Source of the DNA: Gammaproteobacteria bacterium
GTDB lineage: Bacteria > Pseudomonadota > Gammaproteobacteria > Pseudomonadales > Azotimanducaceae
Direction: 5' to 3'
Length of the DNA: 64,000 bases
Assembly: GCA_026706665.1 (NCBI GenBank)
Contig: JAPOYI010000245.1
Span: 27,810 to 91,809, forward strand
In this document: piece by piece, positions 44,781 through 54,666 of the stretch
How the letters are laid out: each line of letters begins with the position of its first letter
Position numbering within the stretch: the stretch's first letter is position 1
Notes under the pieces: model-generated
Told to the model about the DNA's origin: nothing
The model's input: only the letters and a program-made list of their open reading frames with translations
Database searches by the model: none
Position numbers and translations under genes: made by a program

Positions 44781-46103
44781 TCAGGTTCCCGGCGAAAACG
44801 TATCCATGTACGGTGACCACGCAGGTTCCCTCACGTCGCCTTCGGCGGAGGGCAGCCGGTACTTGACGCGTCCGTCTATCGAAACAACGGCTAGTATACC
44901 CCTACCCCCGACTTGCGTGGCATAGATCAACATCCTTCCATTCGGCGCGATGGAAGGTGATTCATCAAGGGACGTGGCGGTGAGCACGCGTACGCCGTCG
45001 TCGCGCACCAGGTTCTGCCAGGCTATGTGATAGGTTCTCCCGCGCCTGTGCACGTAGACCAGGTTTTCTCCGTCCGGCAGGAGCCGCGCCCGGGCGTTGT
45101 AGTCGCCCTCGAATGTCAGGCGCTCGACCATGGAATTGGTCAGGTCCATCCGGTAGATCTGCGGCCGGCCGCCCCGGTCGGAAGTAAAGATCAGCCCGGT
45201 GCCGTCGCGTGTCCAGGTGGGCTCCGTATCGATGGCGCTCGGGTATCGAGTGATGCGCCGCAGTTCACCGGACACGAGGTCCTTCACGTAGATTTCCGCG
45301 TTCCCATCTCGCGAAAGCACCAGCGCGAGACGATTGCCGTCGGGCGAGAACACCGGTGCGCTATTGAGTCCCTTGTATTCCGCGACCCGGGAGCGGGACC
45401 CGGTGGCGATGTCCTGGATGACTATTGCCGGTCTTCCGCTTTCAAACGAAACATAGGCCACCCGCTTCCCGTCCGGTGCCCAGCTCGACGACAACAGGGG
45501 CTCGGTGGACTCGAACAGGGTGCGCGGGCGGGCGCCGTCGGAGTCCGCCAGTTTCAGCTCGTAGGTCGCGTACGAGGTGCCGGCGTTCTTCGCGAGCACG
45601 TAGAGGAGCTTGGTGGAGAAAGCCCCGCGAATGCCGGTGATGTGCTCGTACACGTCGTCGGAGATACTGTGGGCAACATCCCGCAGCTCCGATGCCCGTG
45701 CCCCGATCCGGCGGGTCGTCAACTCCCGTTCGTTGAACACGTCCAATAGATGGTAGGCGACGGACAAATCTCCGTTCGGCTGTTTTCGGAGCCGCCCGAT
45801 GACCACGTACTCTATTCCGAGAATGCGCCAGTCGCGGAAGAAGACATCCTCGGCCCGGGCTGGCGACGACAGCATGTTCTCTCTCGGCAGCGGATCGAAC
45901 TGGCCGCTGCGCGCCAGGTCGAAGGAGACGATCTGGGCGATCCCGGCATCGGTCGAGTCCAGGGTTTCGAAGGGAACGACGGCGATCCTGGTGGGATCGT
46001 CGTAGCCCTGATCAATGATGATGGTGTCAAGTGCCGACGCGGGTGCCGCGATGATCGATGCGGCCCACAGCCAGAGTTTCAAGGGCAGTTTCGGGATATT
46101 CAA
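44781..46103 (-). CDS. tolB: Tol-Pal system protein TolB
   Basis: A 440-residue periplasmic protein. A signal peptide (LKLWLWAASIIAAPASA) leads to the N-terminal TolB domain (IAVVPFETLDSTDAGIAQIV), then a six-bladed WD-like propeller with repeats such as PLLSSSWAPDGKRVAYVSFE, APVFSPDGNRLALVLSRDGN and EPTWTRDGTGLIFTSDRGGR. It binds Pal and TolA. The start is a rare TTG that overlaps the tolA stop (TTGA), so expression depends on tolA translation. Confidence 0.95.
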   Translation of the reverse strand: MNIPKLPLKLWLWAASIIAAPASALDTIIIDQGYDDPTRIAVVPFETLDSTDAGIAQIVSFDLARSGQFDPLPRENMLSSPARAEDVFFRDWRILGIEYVVIGRLRKQPNGDLSVAYHLLDVFNERELTTRRIGARASELRDVAHSISDDVYEHITGIRGAFSTKLLYVLAKNAGTSYATYELKLADSDGARPRTLFESTEPLLSSSWAPDGKRVAYVSFESGRPAIVIQDIATGSRSRVAEYKGLNSAPVFSPDGNRLALVLSRDGNAEIYVKDLVSGELRRITRYPSAIDTEPTWTRDGTGLIFTSDRGGRPQIYRMDLTNSMVERLTFEGDYNARARLLPDGENLVYVHRRGRTYHIAWQNLVRDDGVRVLTATSLDESPSIAPNGRMLIYATQVGGRGILAVVSIDGRVKYRLPSAEGDVREPAWSPYMDTFSPGT

Positions 46104-46813
46104 AGTAACAGGTCCTGTGGCTTGAATAACAAGACGAACGAGCGGAAGTGCCGCTCGAACAATCGTATTTCGCCCGGCACATCGAATCGTCTCGCCTTGC
46201 GGACCGCCGCCTCGGCGGAGCGGTCGAAAGCGCTGTTGCCGCTCGAAGAAATCACTGTCACCGACACCACCTCGCCGGTGGGTATCAGCTCCACGCGCAA
46301 CTGCGTCTCCATGTCGTTGCGCGCGGATGGAGGCCTTGACCAGTTGGCCACCACGGCGCGATAGATGCCGTCGACGTAGGACATTGAGGCGGCGTCGAGA
46401 CCGTCGTTCCCGATTTCCATCATCTCCTGCTCGAGCGCCTGCTCGAAAGCGCTCTCCGCGAGCGCTTCCAGCCGTTCTTTCCGTGCCTGCTCCTCGCGCT
46501 GCCGTTCACGTTCGGCCTCCTCTTCCCTGCGCCGCTGCTCGGCGAGGGGATCGACCTTCGGTTTCGGAATCTCCGTGACGCGGGGTTCCGGCTTCGGCTC
46601 CGGTTTTGGTGCGGGTGGAGGTGGCGCGGGACGTGGCGCAGGTTTGGGTTTGGGCCGCTCGAGCACGAGCAGGGCCGCGTTGACGATGTCAGGCCTGATG
46701 GCCTGGGGTTCCGCCGGGGGAGGTTTCCATCCCTGGGACAGCGCGAGCGCGGCCCCGGCGTGAATGCCGATGGCCAGCAGCAGGGGAAGGCTGTAGTCGC
46801 GAAACACGTCCAT
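46100..46813 (-). CDS. tolA: Tol-Pal system protein TolA
   Basis: A 237-residue protein, short for TolA. One N-terminal membrane helix (YSLPLLLAIGIHAGAALALS) is followed by a Pro/Lys-rich stretch (ERPKPKPAPRPAPPPPAPKP), a charged helical domain (EQRRREEEAERERQREEQAR) and a C-terminal TonB-like domain (YRAVVANWSRPPSARNDMET, GEVVSVTVISSSGNSAFDRS, AEAAVRKA). It uses the TolQR proton motor to drive outer-membrane constriction. The helical domain II is much shorter than in E. coli. ATG shares one base with the tolR stop. Confidence 0.93.
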   Translation of the reverse strand: MDVFRDYSLPLLLAIGIHAGAALALSQGWKPPPAEPQAIRPDIVNAALLVLERPKPKPAPRPAPPPPAPKPEPKPEPRVTEIPKPKVDPLAEQRRREEEAERERQREEQARKERLEALAESAFEQALEQEMMEIGNDGLDAASMSYVDGIYRAVVANWSRPPSARNDMETQLRVELIPTGEVVSVTVISSSGNSAFDRSAEAAVRKARRFDVPGEIRLFERHFRSFVLLFKPQDLLL

Positions 46814-47262
46814 CAACCGTTATCCGCCGCCGCGCTGATATCCGGCGGGTCGGTGATCAGCCCGACGCTTTCCGCGCCCGCCTTCTGCAGTACGGTCATG
46901 ACGCTCACTACGACGCCGTAGTCGAGCGCGTGATCAGCGCGAATATACACGGGCAGGTTCGGACGTGCGCCGATGATTCGCGACACCTCGTCCTCCAGCG
47001 AGAAGATGGTGACGCGCCGGCCCTGGTCCGTATCCCTGCGCACACCGGTGTTGACGAACACGGCGCCTTCGCGATTCACGGTGACCACCAGCGGATCGGG
47101 CTCATCGTCGGGCAGAGGATCCGAAGGCGCCTGCGGCAGGTCGACATCGACGCCCTGGTTCAGGAGCGGCGCCGTGGCCATGAAGATGACGAGCAGGACC
47201 AGCATCACGTCGACGTACGGCACGATGTTGATCTCGGACATGGGTTTCCGCCGTTCGTCCAT
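46813..47262 (-). CDS. tolR: Tol-Pal system protein TolR
   Basis: A 149-residue ExbD/TolR protein. One membrane helix contains the proton-carrying Asp (NIVPYVDVMLVLLVIFMATA). The periplasmic domain ends with VYIRADHALDYGVVVSVMTV and LQKAGAESVGLITDP. It forms the inner-membrane motor with TolQ. Ten nt separate it from tolQ. Confidence 0.95.
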   Translation of the reverse strand: MDERRKPMSEINIVPYVDVMLVLLVIFMATAPLLNQGVDVDLPQAPSDPLPDDEPDPLVVTVNREGAVFVNTGVRRDTDQGRRVTIFSLEDEVSRIIGARPNLPVYIRADHALDYGVVVSVMTVLQKAGAESVGLITDPPDISAAADNG

Positions 47263-47272
47263 GGCGCGGAGA

Positions 47273-47950
47273 TCAGGTCTTGTGAGACGCGCGGTAGAGG
47301 ATGCTGGTCAACTCTTCGGCAAAGGTGTCGTAGCGCTTGACCAGGACATCGACCCGGGCGGAGAAACGGTTGTAGCCGACCATGGCGGGAATGGCGGCGA
47401 CGAGACCCATCGCGGTGGCGATCAGGGCTTCTGAAATCCCCGGAGCCACCGACGCAAGCGTCGCCTGGCTCATGTTGGCGAGGCTGCGGAAGGAGTTCAT
47501 GATGCCCCAGACGGTGCCCAGGAGACCGACGTAGACAGCGGTGGAGCCGACGGTCGCCAGGAACCCCAGGTGGCGTTCCAGGAATTCCTCTTCACGGACT
47601 CGGGCAACGCGCATCGCCCGTTCGACTCCCTGCATGATGGCATCCGGATCTACGCCCGGCTGCTCGGAGAGGCGGATGTATTCCCGGAAACCCGCCGCGA
47701 AGATCATCTCGCTGCCGTTCAGGTTGTCCGCGTCCTCCTGCAGTTCGCCGTACAACTCCCGGAGATCGACGCCGGACCAGAAATGGTCCTCGAACTCGTC
47801 CATCTGGCGGTGCGCCCGACCGAGAGCGAACCAGCGCTGGAAGATCATCATCCAGGAGATGACGGATGCCGCTGCCAGTAGCGCCATGACGATCTGGACG
47901 GGCAGGCTCGCGTTGACTATCAGGTCGAATATGGGGATTTGTTGTGGCAT
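47273..47950 (-). CDS. tolQ: Tol-Pal system protein TolQ
   Basis: A 225-residue ExbB/TolQ protein with three membrane helices: VQIVMALLAAASVISWMMIF near the N-terminus, GFLATVGSTAVYVGLLGTVW and ISEALIATAMGLVAAIPAMV. VGLLGTVWGIMNSF is the family signature. It is the proton channel scaffold of the Tol motor. The usual upstream ybgC thioesterase gene is absent; only 46 bp separate tolQ from ruvB. Confidence 0.95.
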   Translation of the reverse strand: MPQQIPIFDLIVNASLPVQIVMALLAAASVISWMMIFQRWFALGRAHRQMDEFEDHFWSGVDLRELYGELQEDADNLNGSEMIFAAGFREYIRLSEQPGVDPDAIMQGVERAMRVARVREEEFLERHLGFLATVGSTAVYVGLLGTVWGIMNSFRSLANMSQATLASVAPGISEALIATAMGLVAAIPAMVGYNRFSARVDVLVKRYDTFAEELTSILYRASHKT

Positions 47951-47996
47951 TTGGGCGGTGCTTCTTGCTGGTGCTTCTTACTGGTACTTTCTGCTC

Positions 47997-49079
47997 TTAA
48001 TCTGGTGCGTCGGGCGCGTTCTCGCCGTCGTCGAATCCGAGGTCAAGCGGGCTTTGCTGCCCGTGCGCCGCGCTTCCCGATGGCCGGAGGCCAAAGTGGT
48101 GGTGGGCCTTCTCGGTGGCGATGCGGCCCCGGGGCGTGCGCATCAGGAAACCCTCCCGGATGAGATACGGTTCGAGCACATCCTCGATGGTATCTTTTTC
48201 TTCGCTGATCGCGACGGCGAGGGAGTCGAGTCCCACCGGCCCACCACCGAAGTGGCGGATCACGGTGTCCAGCAGCTTGCGGTCCAGTTGATCGAACCCT
48301 TCCTGGTCGACATCGAGTTGATCAAGCCATTTGCGCGCGGACTGCCTCGTGATCCTGCCGTCTCCGCGCACTTGCACGTAGTCACGCACGCGGCGCACAA
48401 GGCGGTTGGCGATTCGGGGCGTACCCCGCGACCGGCCGGCAATCTCCCGCGCGCCGTCCCTGTTCACGGAAACCTCCATCTTGGCCGCCGACGCTTCCAC
48501 GATCATGGCCAGTTCGTCGACGGAGTAGAACTCCAGGCGCTGCACGATTCCGAACCGGTCGCGAAACGGCGATGTCAGGAGCCCCGCGCGGGTCGTGGCG
48601 CCCACCAGGGTGAACTGCGGCAAGCGGAACTTGATGGACTTGGCCGCGGGGCCCTCGCCTACGGGGATGTCGATTTCGGCGTCTTCCATGGCCGGATACA
48701 GACGCTCCTCCACGACTGGCGACAGGCGGTGAATCTCGTCCACGAACAGGACATCGCCAGGCTCGAGATTGGTGATCATTGCGGCCAGGCGTCCGGGAAT
48801 CTCTATGACGGGTCCCGAAGTCGCCTTGATCGCGACGCCCAGTTCGTTCGCGATGATGTATGCGAGCGTGGTCTTGCCGAGCCCGGGCGGACCGCAGATC
48901 AGGGTATGGTCAAGCGATTCGCCACGATGCCGCGCCGCTTCGATGGCGATCCCTACCTGCTCCTTGACCTTCACCTGGCCGACATAGTCGGTAAGACTCG
49001 TCGGTCGCAAGGATCGCTCATGGGACGTATCGAGGGAGGTGGCCTCGCTCGACGTGATTCGGTCGCGTTCGATGCTCAC
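47997..49079 (-). CDS. ruvB: Holliday junction branch-migration helicase RuvB
   Basis: A 360-residue AAA+ ATPase. [20 protein letters not shown] opens the core; Walker A is [20 protein letters not shown]; Walker B is [29 protein letters not shown] carries the sensor region; [18 protein letters not shown] is the C-terminal winged helix. With RuvA it drives branch migration. The start GTG overlaps the ruvA stop by 4 nt. About 20 residues of acidic tail exceed the typical length. Confidence 0.97.
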   Translation of the reverse strand: MSIERDRITSSEATSLDTSHERSLRPTSLTDYVGQVKVKEQVGIAIEAARHRGESLDHTLICGPPGLGKTTLAYIIANELGVAIKATSGPVIEIPGRLAAMITNLEPGDVLFVDEIHRLSPVVEERLYPAMEDAEIDIPVGEGPAAKSIKFRLPQFTLVGATTRAGLLTSPFRDRFGIVQRLEFYSVDELAMIVEASAAKMEVSVNRDGAREIAGRSRGTPRIANRLVRRVRDYVQVRGDGRITRQSARKWLDQLDVDQEGFDQLDRKLLDTVIRHFGGGPVGLDSLAVAISEEKDTIEDVLEPYLIREGFLMRTPRGRIATEKAHHHFGLRPSGSAAHGQQSPLDLGFDDGENAPDAPD

Positions 49080-49666
49080 GCTTCACCGCCCAATCGTCGA
49101 AGGGCGGCGCGGATCAGGTCTTCCGTCGACTCGACGTCCACATGCGCGCCGGCAACCACGTCGCGCACCTCTGCCGCGCGCCAACCCAACCCCACCAGCG
49201 CGCGGATGGCCTCCTCGACGGCATGGTCTTCCACGACCCCGCCGCTTTCGGCGGTGCCGATGGGCAAGGCGTCCAGGCGGTCCTTCAACTCCACGATGAC
49301 GCGTTCCGCGGTTCTCTTGCCGACACCGGGAACCTTGGTCAGCAGGCCTGTTTCTCCATCTGCGATGCAGCGAGTGAGCGCCTGTGCCGGGAGCGTTCCC
49401 AACATCGCCATGGCGACCCGGGGCCCTATGCCGCTGACCTTGATCAGCAGGCGAAACAGGGACCGCTCCTCAAGGGCAGGAAACCCGAACAGCGTGATGG
49501 CGTCGTCGCGCACCGCCTGGTGGGTGAAGAGTTCCACCGAATCGGTTACGGCGAGTTTCTCCAGCGTGGATTGGGTAACGGTAACTTCGTATCCGACGCC
49601 ACGGACGTCGATCAACAGCATGTCTTCTTCCGTCGCCACCACCTCGCCCGAGATCCGGCCGATCAC
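49076..49666 (-). CDS. ruvA: Holliday junction DNA helicase subunit RuvA
   Basis: About 196 residues from a GTG at 49666 ([20 protein letters not shown], the OB-fold). [20 protein letters not shown] and [20 protein letters not shown] are the two helix-hairpin-helix motifs; the C-terminal RuvB-binding domain is [20 protein letters not shown]. It holds the four-way junction open. It overlaps ruvC and ruvB by 4 nt each, so the three are tightly coupled. Confidence 0.96.
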   Translation of the reverse strand: MIGRISGEVVATEEDMLLIDVRGVGYEVTVTQSTLEKLAVTDSVELFTHQAVRDDAITLFGFPALEERSLFRLLIKVSGIGPRVAMAMLGTLPAQALTRCIADGETGLLTKVPGVGKRTAERVIVELKDRLDALPIGTAESGGVVEDHAVEEAIRALVGLGWRAAEVRDVVAGAHVDVESTEDLIRAALRRLGGEA

Positions 49667-50136
49667 CTGGCGTTCCTCGCATCGAGATGGCACAGCGCCA
49701 CGGCGAGCGCGTCAGCCGCATCCGCCGACGGGCTGTCGCTCAAGCGAAGTGCAGTTGTCACCATGTACTGCACCTGGTCCTTGGTCGCGCCGCCCGTTCC
49801 GACCACGGCGAGCTTGACCTGCCTCGCGGGATATCCGGTGACGGCAATGTCGTGCGCGGCGGCAGCGGCGATGGTGACCCCCCGCGCCTGCCCGAGCTTG
49901 AGGGCCGAGGATGGATTCCTGGCGACGAAGACCTCCTCGACAGCGATCTCGTCGGGTGAGTATTCCCCTATCACGGTATCGATGCCGCGAAAGATGTCCA
50001 CCAGCCTGTCACTGAAATCGGCGCCGGCATCGCTCCTGATGCAGCCGCTCGCGACATACCTGGCGCGGCCGCCTTCATCGTCTATCAGGCCGTAGCCCGT
50101 CACCCGCGATCCCGGATCGACGCCGAGGATCCGCAT
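49663..50136 (-). CDS. ruvC: Holliday junction resolvase RuvC
   Basis: A 157-residue RNase-H-fold nuclease. The first catalytic Asp is in RILGVDPGSRVTGYGLI, the Glu in IAVEEVFVARNPSSALKLGQ, and the last acidic pair in SADAADALAVALCHL. It cuts Holliday junctions symmetrically. ATG shares one base with the yebC stop. It is slightly shorter than the E. coli protein but has all catalytic positions. Confidence 0.96.
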   Translation of the reverse strand: MRILGVDPGSRVTGYGLIDDEGGRARYVASGCIRSDAGADFSDRLVDIFRGIDTVIGEYSPDEIAVEEVFVARNPSSALKLGQARGVTIAAAAAHDIAVTGYPARQVKLAVVGTGGATKDQVQYMVTTALRLSDSPSADAADALAVALCHLDARNAR

Positions 50137-50885
50137 CAGCCGGCGGAACCTTCCAACGCGTCGACGGGAAAGGACGCGTTGCTGAACACATTCTGCACAT
50201 CGTCGATATCTTCCAGCGCGTCGATGAGTCGCAGGACCTTCTGCGCTCCGTGGGCATCACAATCGCAATAGCTCGACGGCACCATGGTCACTTCGGCGTG
50301 GTCGGGAACGAATCCGGCCGCAGACAACGCATCGACGACACCGCCGAACGTCTCGGGGGGCGTCGTGATGGACATGGAGCCGTCCTCGTCGCTGTCCACG
50401 TCTTCGGCGCCGGCGTCCAGTGCGGCATCGAGCACGGCATCCTCGTCGGCGCCCGGAGCGAACGACGCGACGCCGAGTTTGTTGAACAGGTAGGCGACCG
50501 AACCGTTGGTGCCGAGATTGCCTCCATGCTTGCTGAACGCGTGTCTGACGGCGGCGACGGAACGGTTTCGGTTGTCGGTCATGACTTCGACGAGAATCGC
50601 GACACCGCCGGGCGCGTAGCCCTCGTAGACGATCTCCTCGACATCGGCACCTTCGCCGCCGCCGGCGCCTCGCTGTATCGCGCGGTCGATGGTGTCCTTC
50701 GGCACATTGGCAGCCAGCGCGGCGTCCGATGCCGCTCTCAGGCGCGGATTGTCGGCGATGGAGCCGCCACCGAGCCGGGCGGCGACGGTGATTTCGCGAA
50801 TCAGCTTCGACCAGAGCCGGCCGCGCTTGGCATCCTGCGCAGCCTTTCGGTGCTTGATGTTGGCCCATTTCGAGTGGCCGGCCAT
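50136..50885 (-). CDS. yebC: YebC/PmpR-family protein
   Basis: A 249-residue protein with the classic start [20 protein letters not shown], then [20 protein letters not shown]-like text ([20 protein letters not shown]) and [20 protein letters not shown]. YebC proteins act as regulators and also relieve ribosome stalling on proline-rich sequences. Its usual place just before ruvC is kept. ATG shares one base with the aspS stop. Confidence 0.95.
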   Translation of the reverse strand: MAGHSKWANIKHRKAAQDAKRGRLWSKLIREITVAARLGGGSIADNPRLRAASDAALAANVPKDTIDRAIQRGAGGGEGADVEEIVYEGYAPGGVAILVEVMTDNRNRSVAAVRHAFSKHGGNLGTNGSVAYLFNKLGVASFAPGADEDAVLDAALDAGAEDVDSDEDGSMSITTPPETFGGVVDALSAAGFVPDHAEVTMVPSSYCDCDAHGAQKVLRLIDALEDIDDVQNVFSNASFPVDALEGSAG

Positions 50886-52639
50886 CAGCTACCCCGCCCG
50901 CGTATCCGAAGGTGGAGGTCGCGCAACTGGTTCGGATCAACCGGCGCGGGGGCTGCGGTCAACGGACACGCAGCGCTTTGCGTCTTGGGGAAGGCGAGGA
51001 CATCCCGAATCGCCTCGGTGCCAACCATCACCATCACCAGACGGTCGAGACCGAGCGCGATGCCGCCGTGCGGTGGACATCCGAATCTCAGGGCATCCAG
51101 CAAATGTCCGAACCTTTCGTCTTCGACATTCAACGCCGCGAATACCTGCCGTTGCATTGCGTGATCGTGAATACGAATAGAACCGCCGCCTACTTCGACG
51201 CCGTTCAGGACGACATCGTACGCCTTTGCGAATGCGTCGGCGGGATTATCGCGCATTTCAGCAATGGAACAGGCGGGCATGGTGAAGGGATGGTGCGCGG
51301 GCGTCAGCGCGCCGGCCTCGTTCTGTTCGAACATGGGCCATTCCGTCACCCAGAGCGGCGCCCACCGGTCTTCGACGATGTCGAGGTCCGTCCCCAGCTT
51401 CAGCCGAAACGCTGACATGGACAGGTTGACGACATCCGCGTGATCAGCGCCGAAGAATACGATGTCGCCGTTCTCGGCACCCACGCGCTGCAGCACCTTT
51501 TCGATTGTGCGGGCCTCGAGAAACTTGATGATCGGCGATTGCAATCCCTCGATGCCGGCGGCACGGTCGTTGACCTTGATGTAGGCGAGACCCTTCGCGC
51601 CGAGGGTGCCGACGAAAGCCGCGTAGTCGTCGAGAGCCCTGCGCGGCAGTACACCGGCGCCAGGTGCCCGGAGTGCTGCCACCCGGCCTTTGGGATCGGT
51701 TGCGGGTGCCCGGAACACGTTGAATCGCACATCCGACATCAGGTCGGCGACGTCCACCAGTTCCAGCGGGTTGCGCAGGTCGGGCTTGTCGCTGCCGAAC
51801 CGGCGCATGGCTTCGCTCCAGGCAAGGACGGGAAAGTCGGGAAGGGTCACGTCCATGACCTCCGAGAAGAGCGACTTCAGCATGCCCTCGGTCAGCCGCA
51901 TCACGTCCGACTCGTCGACGAACGCCGCTTCGATGTCGATCTGCGTGAACTCCGGCTGGCGGTCGGCGCGCAGGTCTTCGTCGCGGTAGCAGCGGGCGAT
52001 CTGATAGTACCTGTCGAACCCGGACGCCATCAGGAGTTGCTTGAAGACCTGGGGCGACTGCGGCAAGGCGTAGAACCCGCCGGCGTGTATGCGGCTCGGG
52101 ACCAGGTAGTCCCGCGCCCCCTCCGGTGTCGCCCGCGTCAGGGTAGGCGTCTCGATCTCGACATGGTCCTGGCCTTCCAGGTAACGGCGCACATGGCTTG
52201 CGGTCCGTGCCCGGAGCCGCAAACGCTCCTGCATGGCGGGACGACGCAGGTCCAGGTACCGATACTTGAGACGCACATCCTCGCCCGCTCTCGAGTACTC
52301 GTCGAGCTGAAAAGGCAGGGTTTCGGAGACATTGAGGACTTCGAGGGATGTACCCAGGACCTCGATTTCGCCGGTGGCGAGATCGGGATTCACCATGCCC
52401 TCGGGCCGCCTCCGCACGCGGCCCGTCGCACGCAGGACGAACTCGTTGCGCACCCGGTCGGCGACCGCGAAACTCTCCCTGGCGTCCGGGTCATAGACGA
52501 CCTGCACCATGCCGGTGTGGTCGCGCAGGTCGATGAAGATGACCCCGCCGTGGTCGCGTCGCCGGTGGGCCCAGCCGGTAAGCTCGACATCTTCGCCGAT
52601 GTTCGCCGCGGAAAGATCCGTGCAATGATGGGTGCGCAT
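50885..52639 (-). CDS. aspS: aspartyl-tRNA synthetase
   Basis: About 584 residues from ATG 52639 ([20 protein letters not shown]); the ORF-track start adds 88 unlikely residues. The OB anticodon-binding domain has [20 protein letters not shown]. Class II motif 2 is [20 protein letters not shown] with [20 protein letters not shown]; motif 3 is [24 protein letters not shown] insert domain is present, as in bacterial AspRS. It charges tRNA-Asp. First gene of the ruv-tol chain. Confidence 0.97.
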   Translation of the reverse strand: MRTHHCTDLSAANIGEDVELTGWAHRRRDHGGVIFIDLRDHTGMVQVVYDPDARESFAVADRVRNEFVLRATGRVRRRPEGMVNPDLATGEIEVLGTSLEVLNVSETLPFQLDEYSRAGEDVRLKYRYLDLRRPAMQERLRLRARTASHVRRYLEGQDHVEIETPTLTRATPEGARDYLVPSRIHAGGFYALPQSPQVFKQLLMASGFDRYYQIARCYRDEDLRADRQPEFTQIDIEAAFVDESDVMRLTEGMLKSLFSEVMDVTLPDFPVLAWSEAMRRFGSDKPDLRNPLELVDVADLMSDVRFNVFRAPATDPKGRVAALRAPGAGVLPRRALDDYAAFVGTLGAKGLAYIKVNDRAAGIEGLQSPIIKFLEARTIEKVLQRVGAENGDIVFFGADHADVVNLSMSAFRLKLGTDLDIVEDRWAPLWVTEWPMFEQNEAGALTPAHHPFTMPACSIAEMRDNPADAFAKAYDVVLNGVEVGGGSIRIHDHAMQRQVFAALNVEDERFGHLLDALRFGCPPHGGIALGLDRLVMVMVGTEAIRDVLAFPKTQSAACPLTAAPAPVDPNQLRDLHLRIRGRGS

Positions 52640-52700
52640 GGTCAGGTGCCGGTCAGGGTCTCGCGACGCCCGGCGCGGGCGTTTACGAATCGTTCGAGTT

Positions 52701-53054
52701 TCAAGACTTCGGTTCGGAAGCCTTCGCGCCGCTGGAGTCGCCGTTGGATGATGCGACCTTCGATGCGTCGCTGCCGTTCGCGTTGCCCGAGCCGGACGCG
52801 TCCTTCGTCGTGCTCTCTGCGTCGCCCGAAGCGTCCGGCTTGGCCCGTTCGCCGTGCAGGTTCTTCTTGTCGCCGGACTTGAAATCGGTCTCGTACCATC
52901 CACCGCCCTTCAGACGGAACGCGACGGCGGAGATCTTCTTTTTCAGTTGCGGCTCGCCGCATTCCGGGCAGTCGACCAGCGGTGGCTCGCTGATCTTCTG
53001 GATACTCTCGAATCCATGCCGGCAGGCCTTGCACTCGTATTCGTAGATCGGCAC
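52701..53054 (-). CDS. FmdB-family zinc-ribbon protein
   Basis: About 117 residues from a GTG at 53054 ([20 protein letters not shown]). Two CxxC pairs (CKAC and CPEC) form a zinc ribbon. The family block [20 protein letters not shown] follows, then a low-complexity tail rich in Ser, Asp, Ala and Gly. FmdB proteins are often found before aspS; their role is regulatory or unknown. It lies 61 nt upstream of aspS on the same strand and is probably the first gene of that transcript. Confidence 0.88.
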   Translation of the reverse strand: MPIYEYECKACRHGFESIQKISEPPLVDCPECGEPQLKKKISAVAFRLKGGGWYETDFKSGDKKNLHGERAKPDASGDAESTTKDASGSGNANGSDASKVASSNGDSSGAKASEPKS

Positions 53055-53140
53055 CTCAGAGATTCCCGCGCCACGGTTCAAACGGGAAATCATAGCAACG
53101 AGGAAGTTCGTCAACCACCGTCAGTTTATCGATTTATCGA

Positions 53141-53496
53141 TCATATCGGCAGATGGTCCTTCACCCAGCCGTAGCTGCGCGTCCCGCCGTCGCGCCGGTA
53201 CCACGAGTGGAAGTGCCGCGGGTTCCAGCCCTCGTGCCGCGTCCGGTACCGGTCCACCATCCGCATCACCTCGTCCACTGGCGCCGCGCGGTGCGACGCC
53301 CCCGACAGCCGCCGGTCGCGCAGGCCCTCGATCCCGTCCTCCTCGTAGCGCGCCGACCAGCGCCCGGAACGTCCGCGGGCACACCCCCAACAGTCTGCGC
53401 CGCCGCCTCCTGCGTCAATCGCCGCTCCGTCCACACCGAATACACGTCCTCGAACAACATCTTCCGCTTCTCCTCCAACAGACTCGCCCTGCCCAT
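53141..53496 (-). pseudogene. ISNCY-family transposase 5' fragment, frameshifted
   Basis: From ATG 53496 the text MGRASLLEEKRKMLFEDVYS, WTERRLTQEAAAQTVG is an ISNCY-type N-terminus. It changes frame to VCPRTFRALVGALRG, then again to ARYEEDGIEGLRDRRLSGAS and VDEVMRMVDRYRTRHEGWNP, stopping at 53141 after YGWVKDHLPI. Only the DNA-binding part remains; the catalytic core is gone. Sequence upstream on the same strand (53528-53588) appears to be the terminal repeat region of this element. Confidence 0.82.
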
Positions 53497-53527
53497 TCAC
53501 CCCCGCTCCCGCAATCGAACACGGCTT

Positions 53528-53588
53528 CCTTGCAAACCGGACACTTCATCTGTCCCAGAAGCGGACACCTTATTTGTTCTCAACAGGG
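53528..53588. repeat. 60-bp IS end sequence, copy A
   Basis: CCTTGCAAACCGGACACTTC, with a repeated GGACA motif, through TTGTTCTCAACAGGG. It matches 61935-61994 at all but a few positions. It lies on the 5' side of the ISNCY fragment and is probably that element's left end. Confidence 0.8.
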
Positions 53589-53769
53589 TGCCACCGATTG
53601 CTGCCACCGATTGCTTGACTGGCCCGAGGCGCAGCCGTAGGGTGTGGTCGAGTGCGCGAACGGGCTCGCGCGGGGCATGTCTCGGCAGCAAGTCGAGCGG
53701 CGGGCGGGCTAGCGCCAAACGCCGGCACTCGGTCTCAATGGAGGAGGCATCAGACGATAGGGACAGCAG

Positions 53770-54666
53770 ATGAGTAGGTTGCCCCACCCAATTCCATATC
53801 AGGGTAGCAAGCGAAAGCTTGCTTCGTTGATCGGCAAATACTTGCCCCGTGAGATTGACAGCTTTTTTGAGCCTTTCGCCGGATCTGCCGCCATGAGCAT
53901 CTACGCGGCGTTTCACAAGCGTGCTGGTAGTTTCGTGATAGCGGATAGCCTAGAGCCAATGGTGAGTCTGCTACAGTCGATCGTGGAGCAGCCCGACCTC
54001 ACGGCGGCGCGCTATCGTCGCCTGTGGGACGGTCAAATGGAGGGTGGACCGGGCTATTTCAACGAAGTGCGCGACCGGTACAACAACGGGCGCGATCCTA
54101 TTGACCTCTTGTACCTGATTTGTCGTTGCGTCAAGAACGCCGTCCGATTCAACAGCGAGGGGCGATTCACGCAGTCGGTTGACAAGCGGCGCCTTGGGAT
54201 GCGTCCGAACAAGATGAGAGTCGCAGTGCAAGGCGTGTCGTCGATCTTGGGCGGGATGGTTCAGTTCCGTGTTGGCGACTGGCGGGAGACTTTGGCGGAC
54301 GCGGGCCCGAGCGACTTTGTGTACATGGATCCGCCCTATCTGGGGACGTCAATTGGCCGGGACAAGCGCTACCATCAACAACTCATGCTGGAAGAACTCG
54401 TATGCGGACTAAAGGACCTTCGGGCGCGCAGCGTTCCCTTTGCACTGTCTTACGACGGCATGACTGGTGGGCGCGAGTACGGCCCGCCTCTTCCCGACGA
54501 ACTCGGACTGACGCGGCTGCTGCTTCACGCGGGGACGTCAACGCAGTCGACGTTGTCGGGGCGGTATGAGCAGACGATAGAGAGCCTCTACGTCACACCT
54601 GGTCTGGCCGAGCCGATCAACGGCATCGTTCGGGAAAACGGAGAACAGCTTAGGCTAGTCGTTTAG
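53770..54666 (+). CDS. D12-class (Dam-like) N6-adenine methyltransferase
   Basis: A 298-residue protein with alpha-group motifs in order: PIPYQGSKRKLASLIGKYLP (motif X), FFEPFAGSAAMSIYAAFHKR (motif I, SAM binding), ADSLEPMVSLLQSIVE (motif II) and FVYMDPPYLGTS (motif IV, catalytic DPPY). SVPFALSYDGMTG and STLSGRYEQTIESLYVT match the D12 C-terminal part. It methylates adenine in a short DNA site; which site is unknown. It is convergent with the HNH endonuclease gene, overlapping by 17 nt, as in a type II restriction-modification pair. No lesion is visible. Confidence 0.88.
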   Translation: MSRLPHPIPYQGSKRKLASLIGKYLPREIDSFFEPFAGSAAMSIYAAFHKRAGSFVIADSLEPMVSLLQSIVEQPDLTAARYRRLWDGQMEGGPGYFNEVRDRYNNGRDPIDLLYLICRCVKNAVRFNSEGRFTQSVDKRRLGMRPNKMRVAVQGVSSILGGMVQFRVGDWRETLADAGPSDFVYMDPPYLGTSIGRDKRYHQQLMLEELVCGLKDLRARSVPFALSYDGMTGGREYGPPLPDELGLTRLLLHAGTSTQSTLSGRYEQTIESLYVTPGLAEPINGIVRENGEQLRLVV

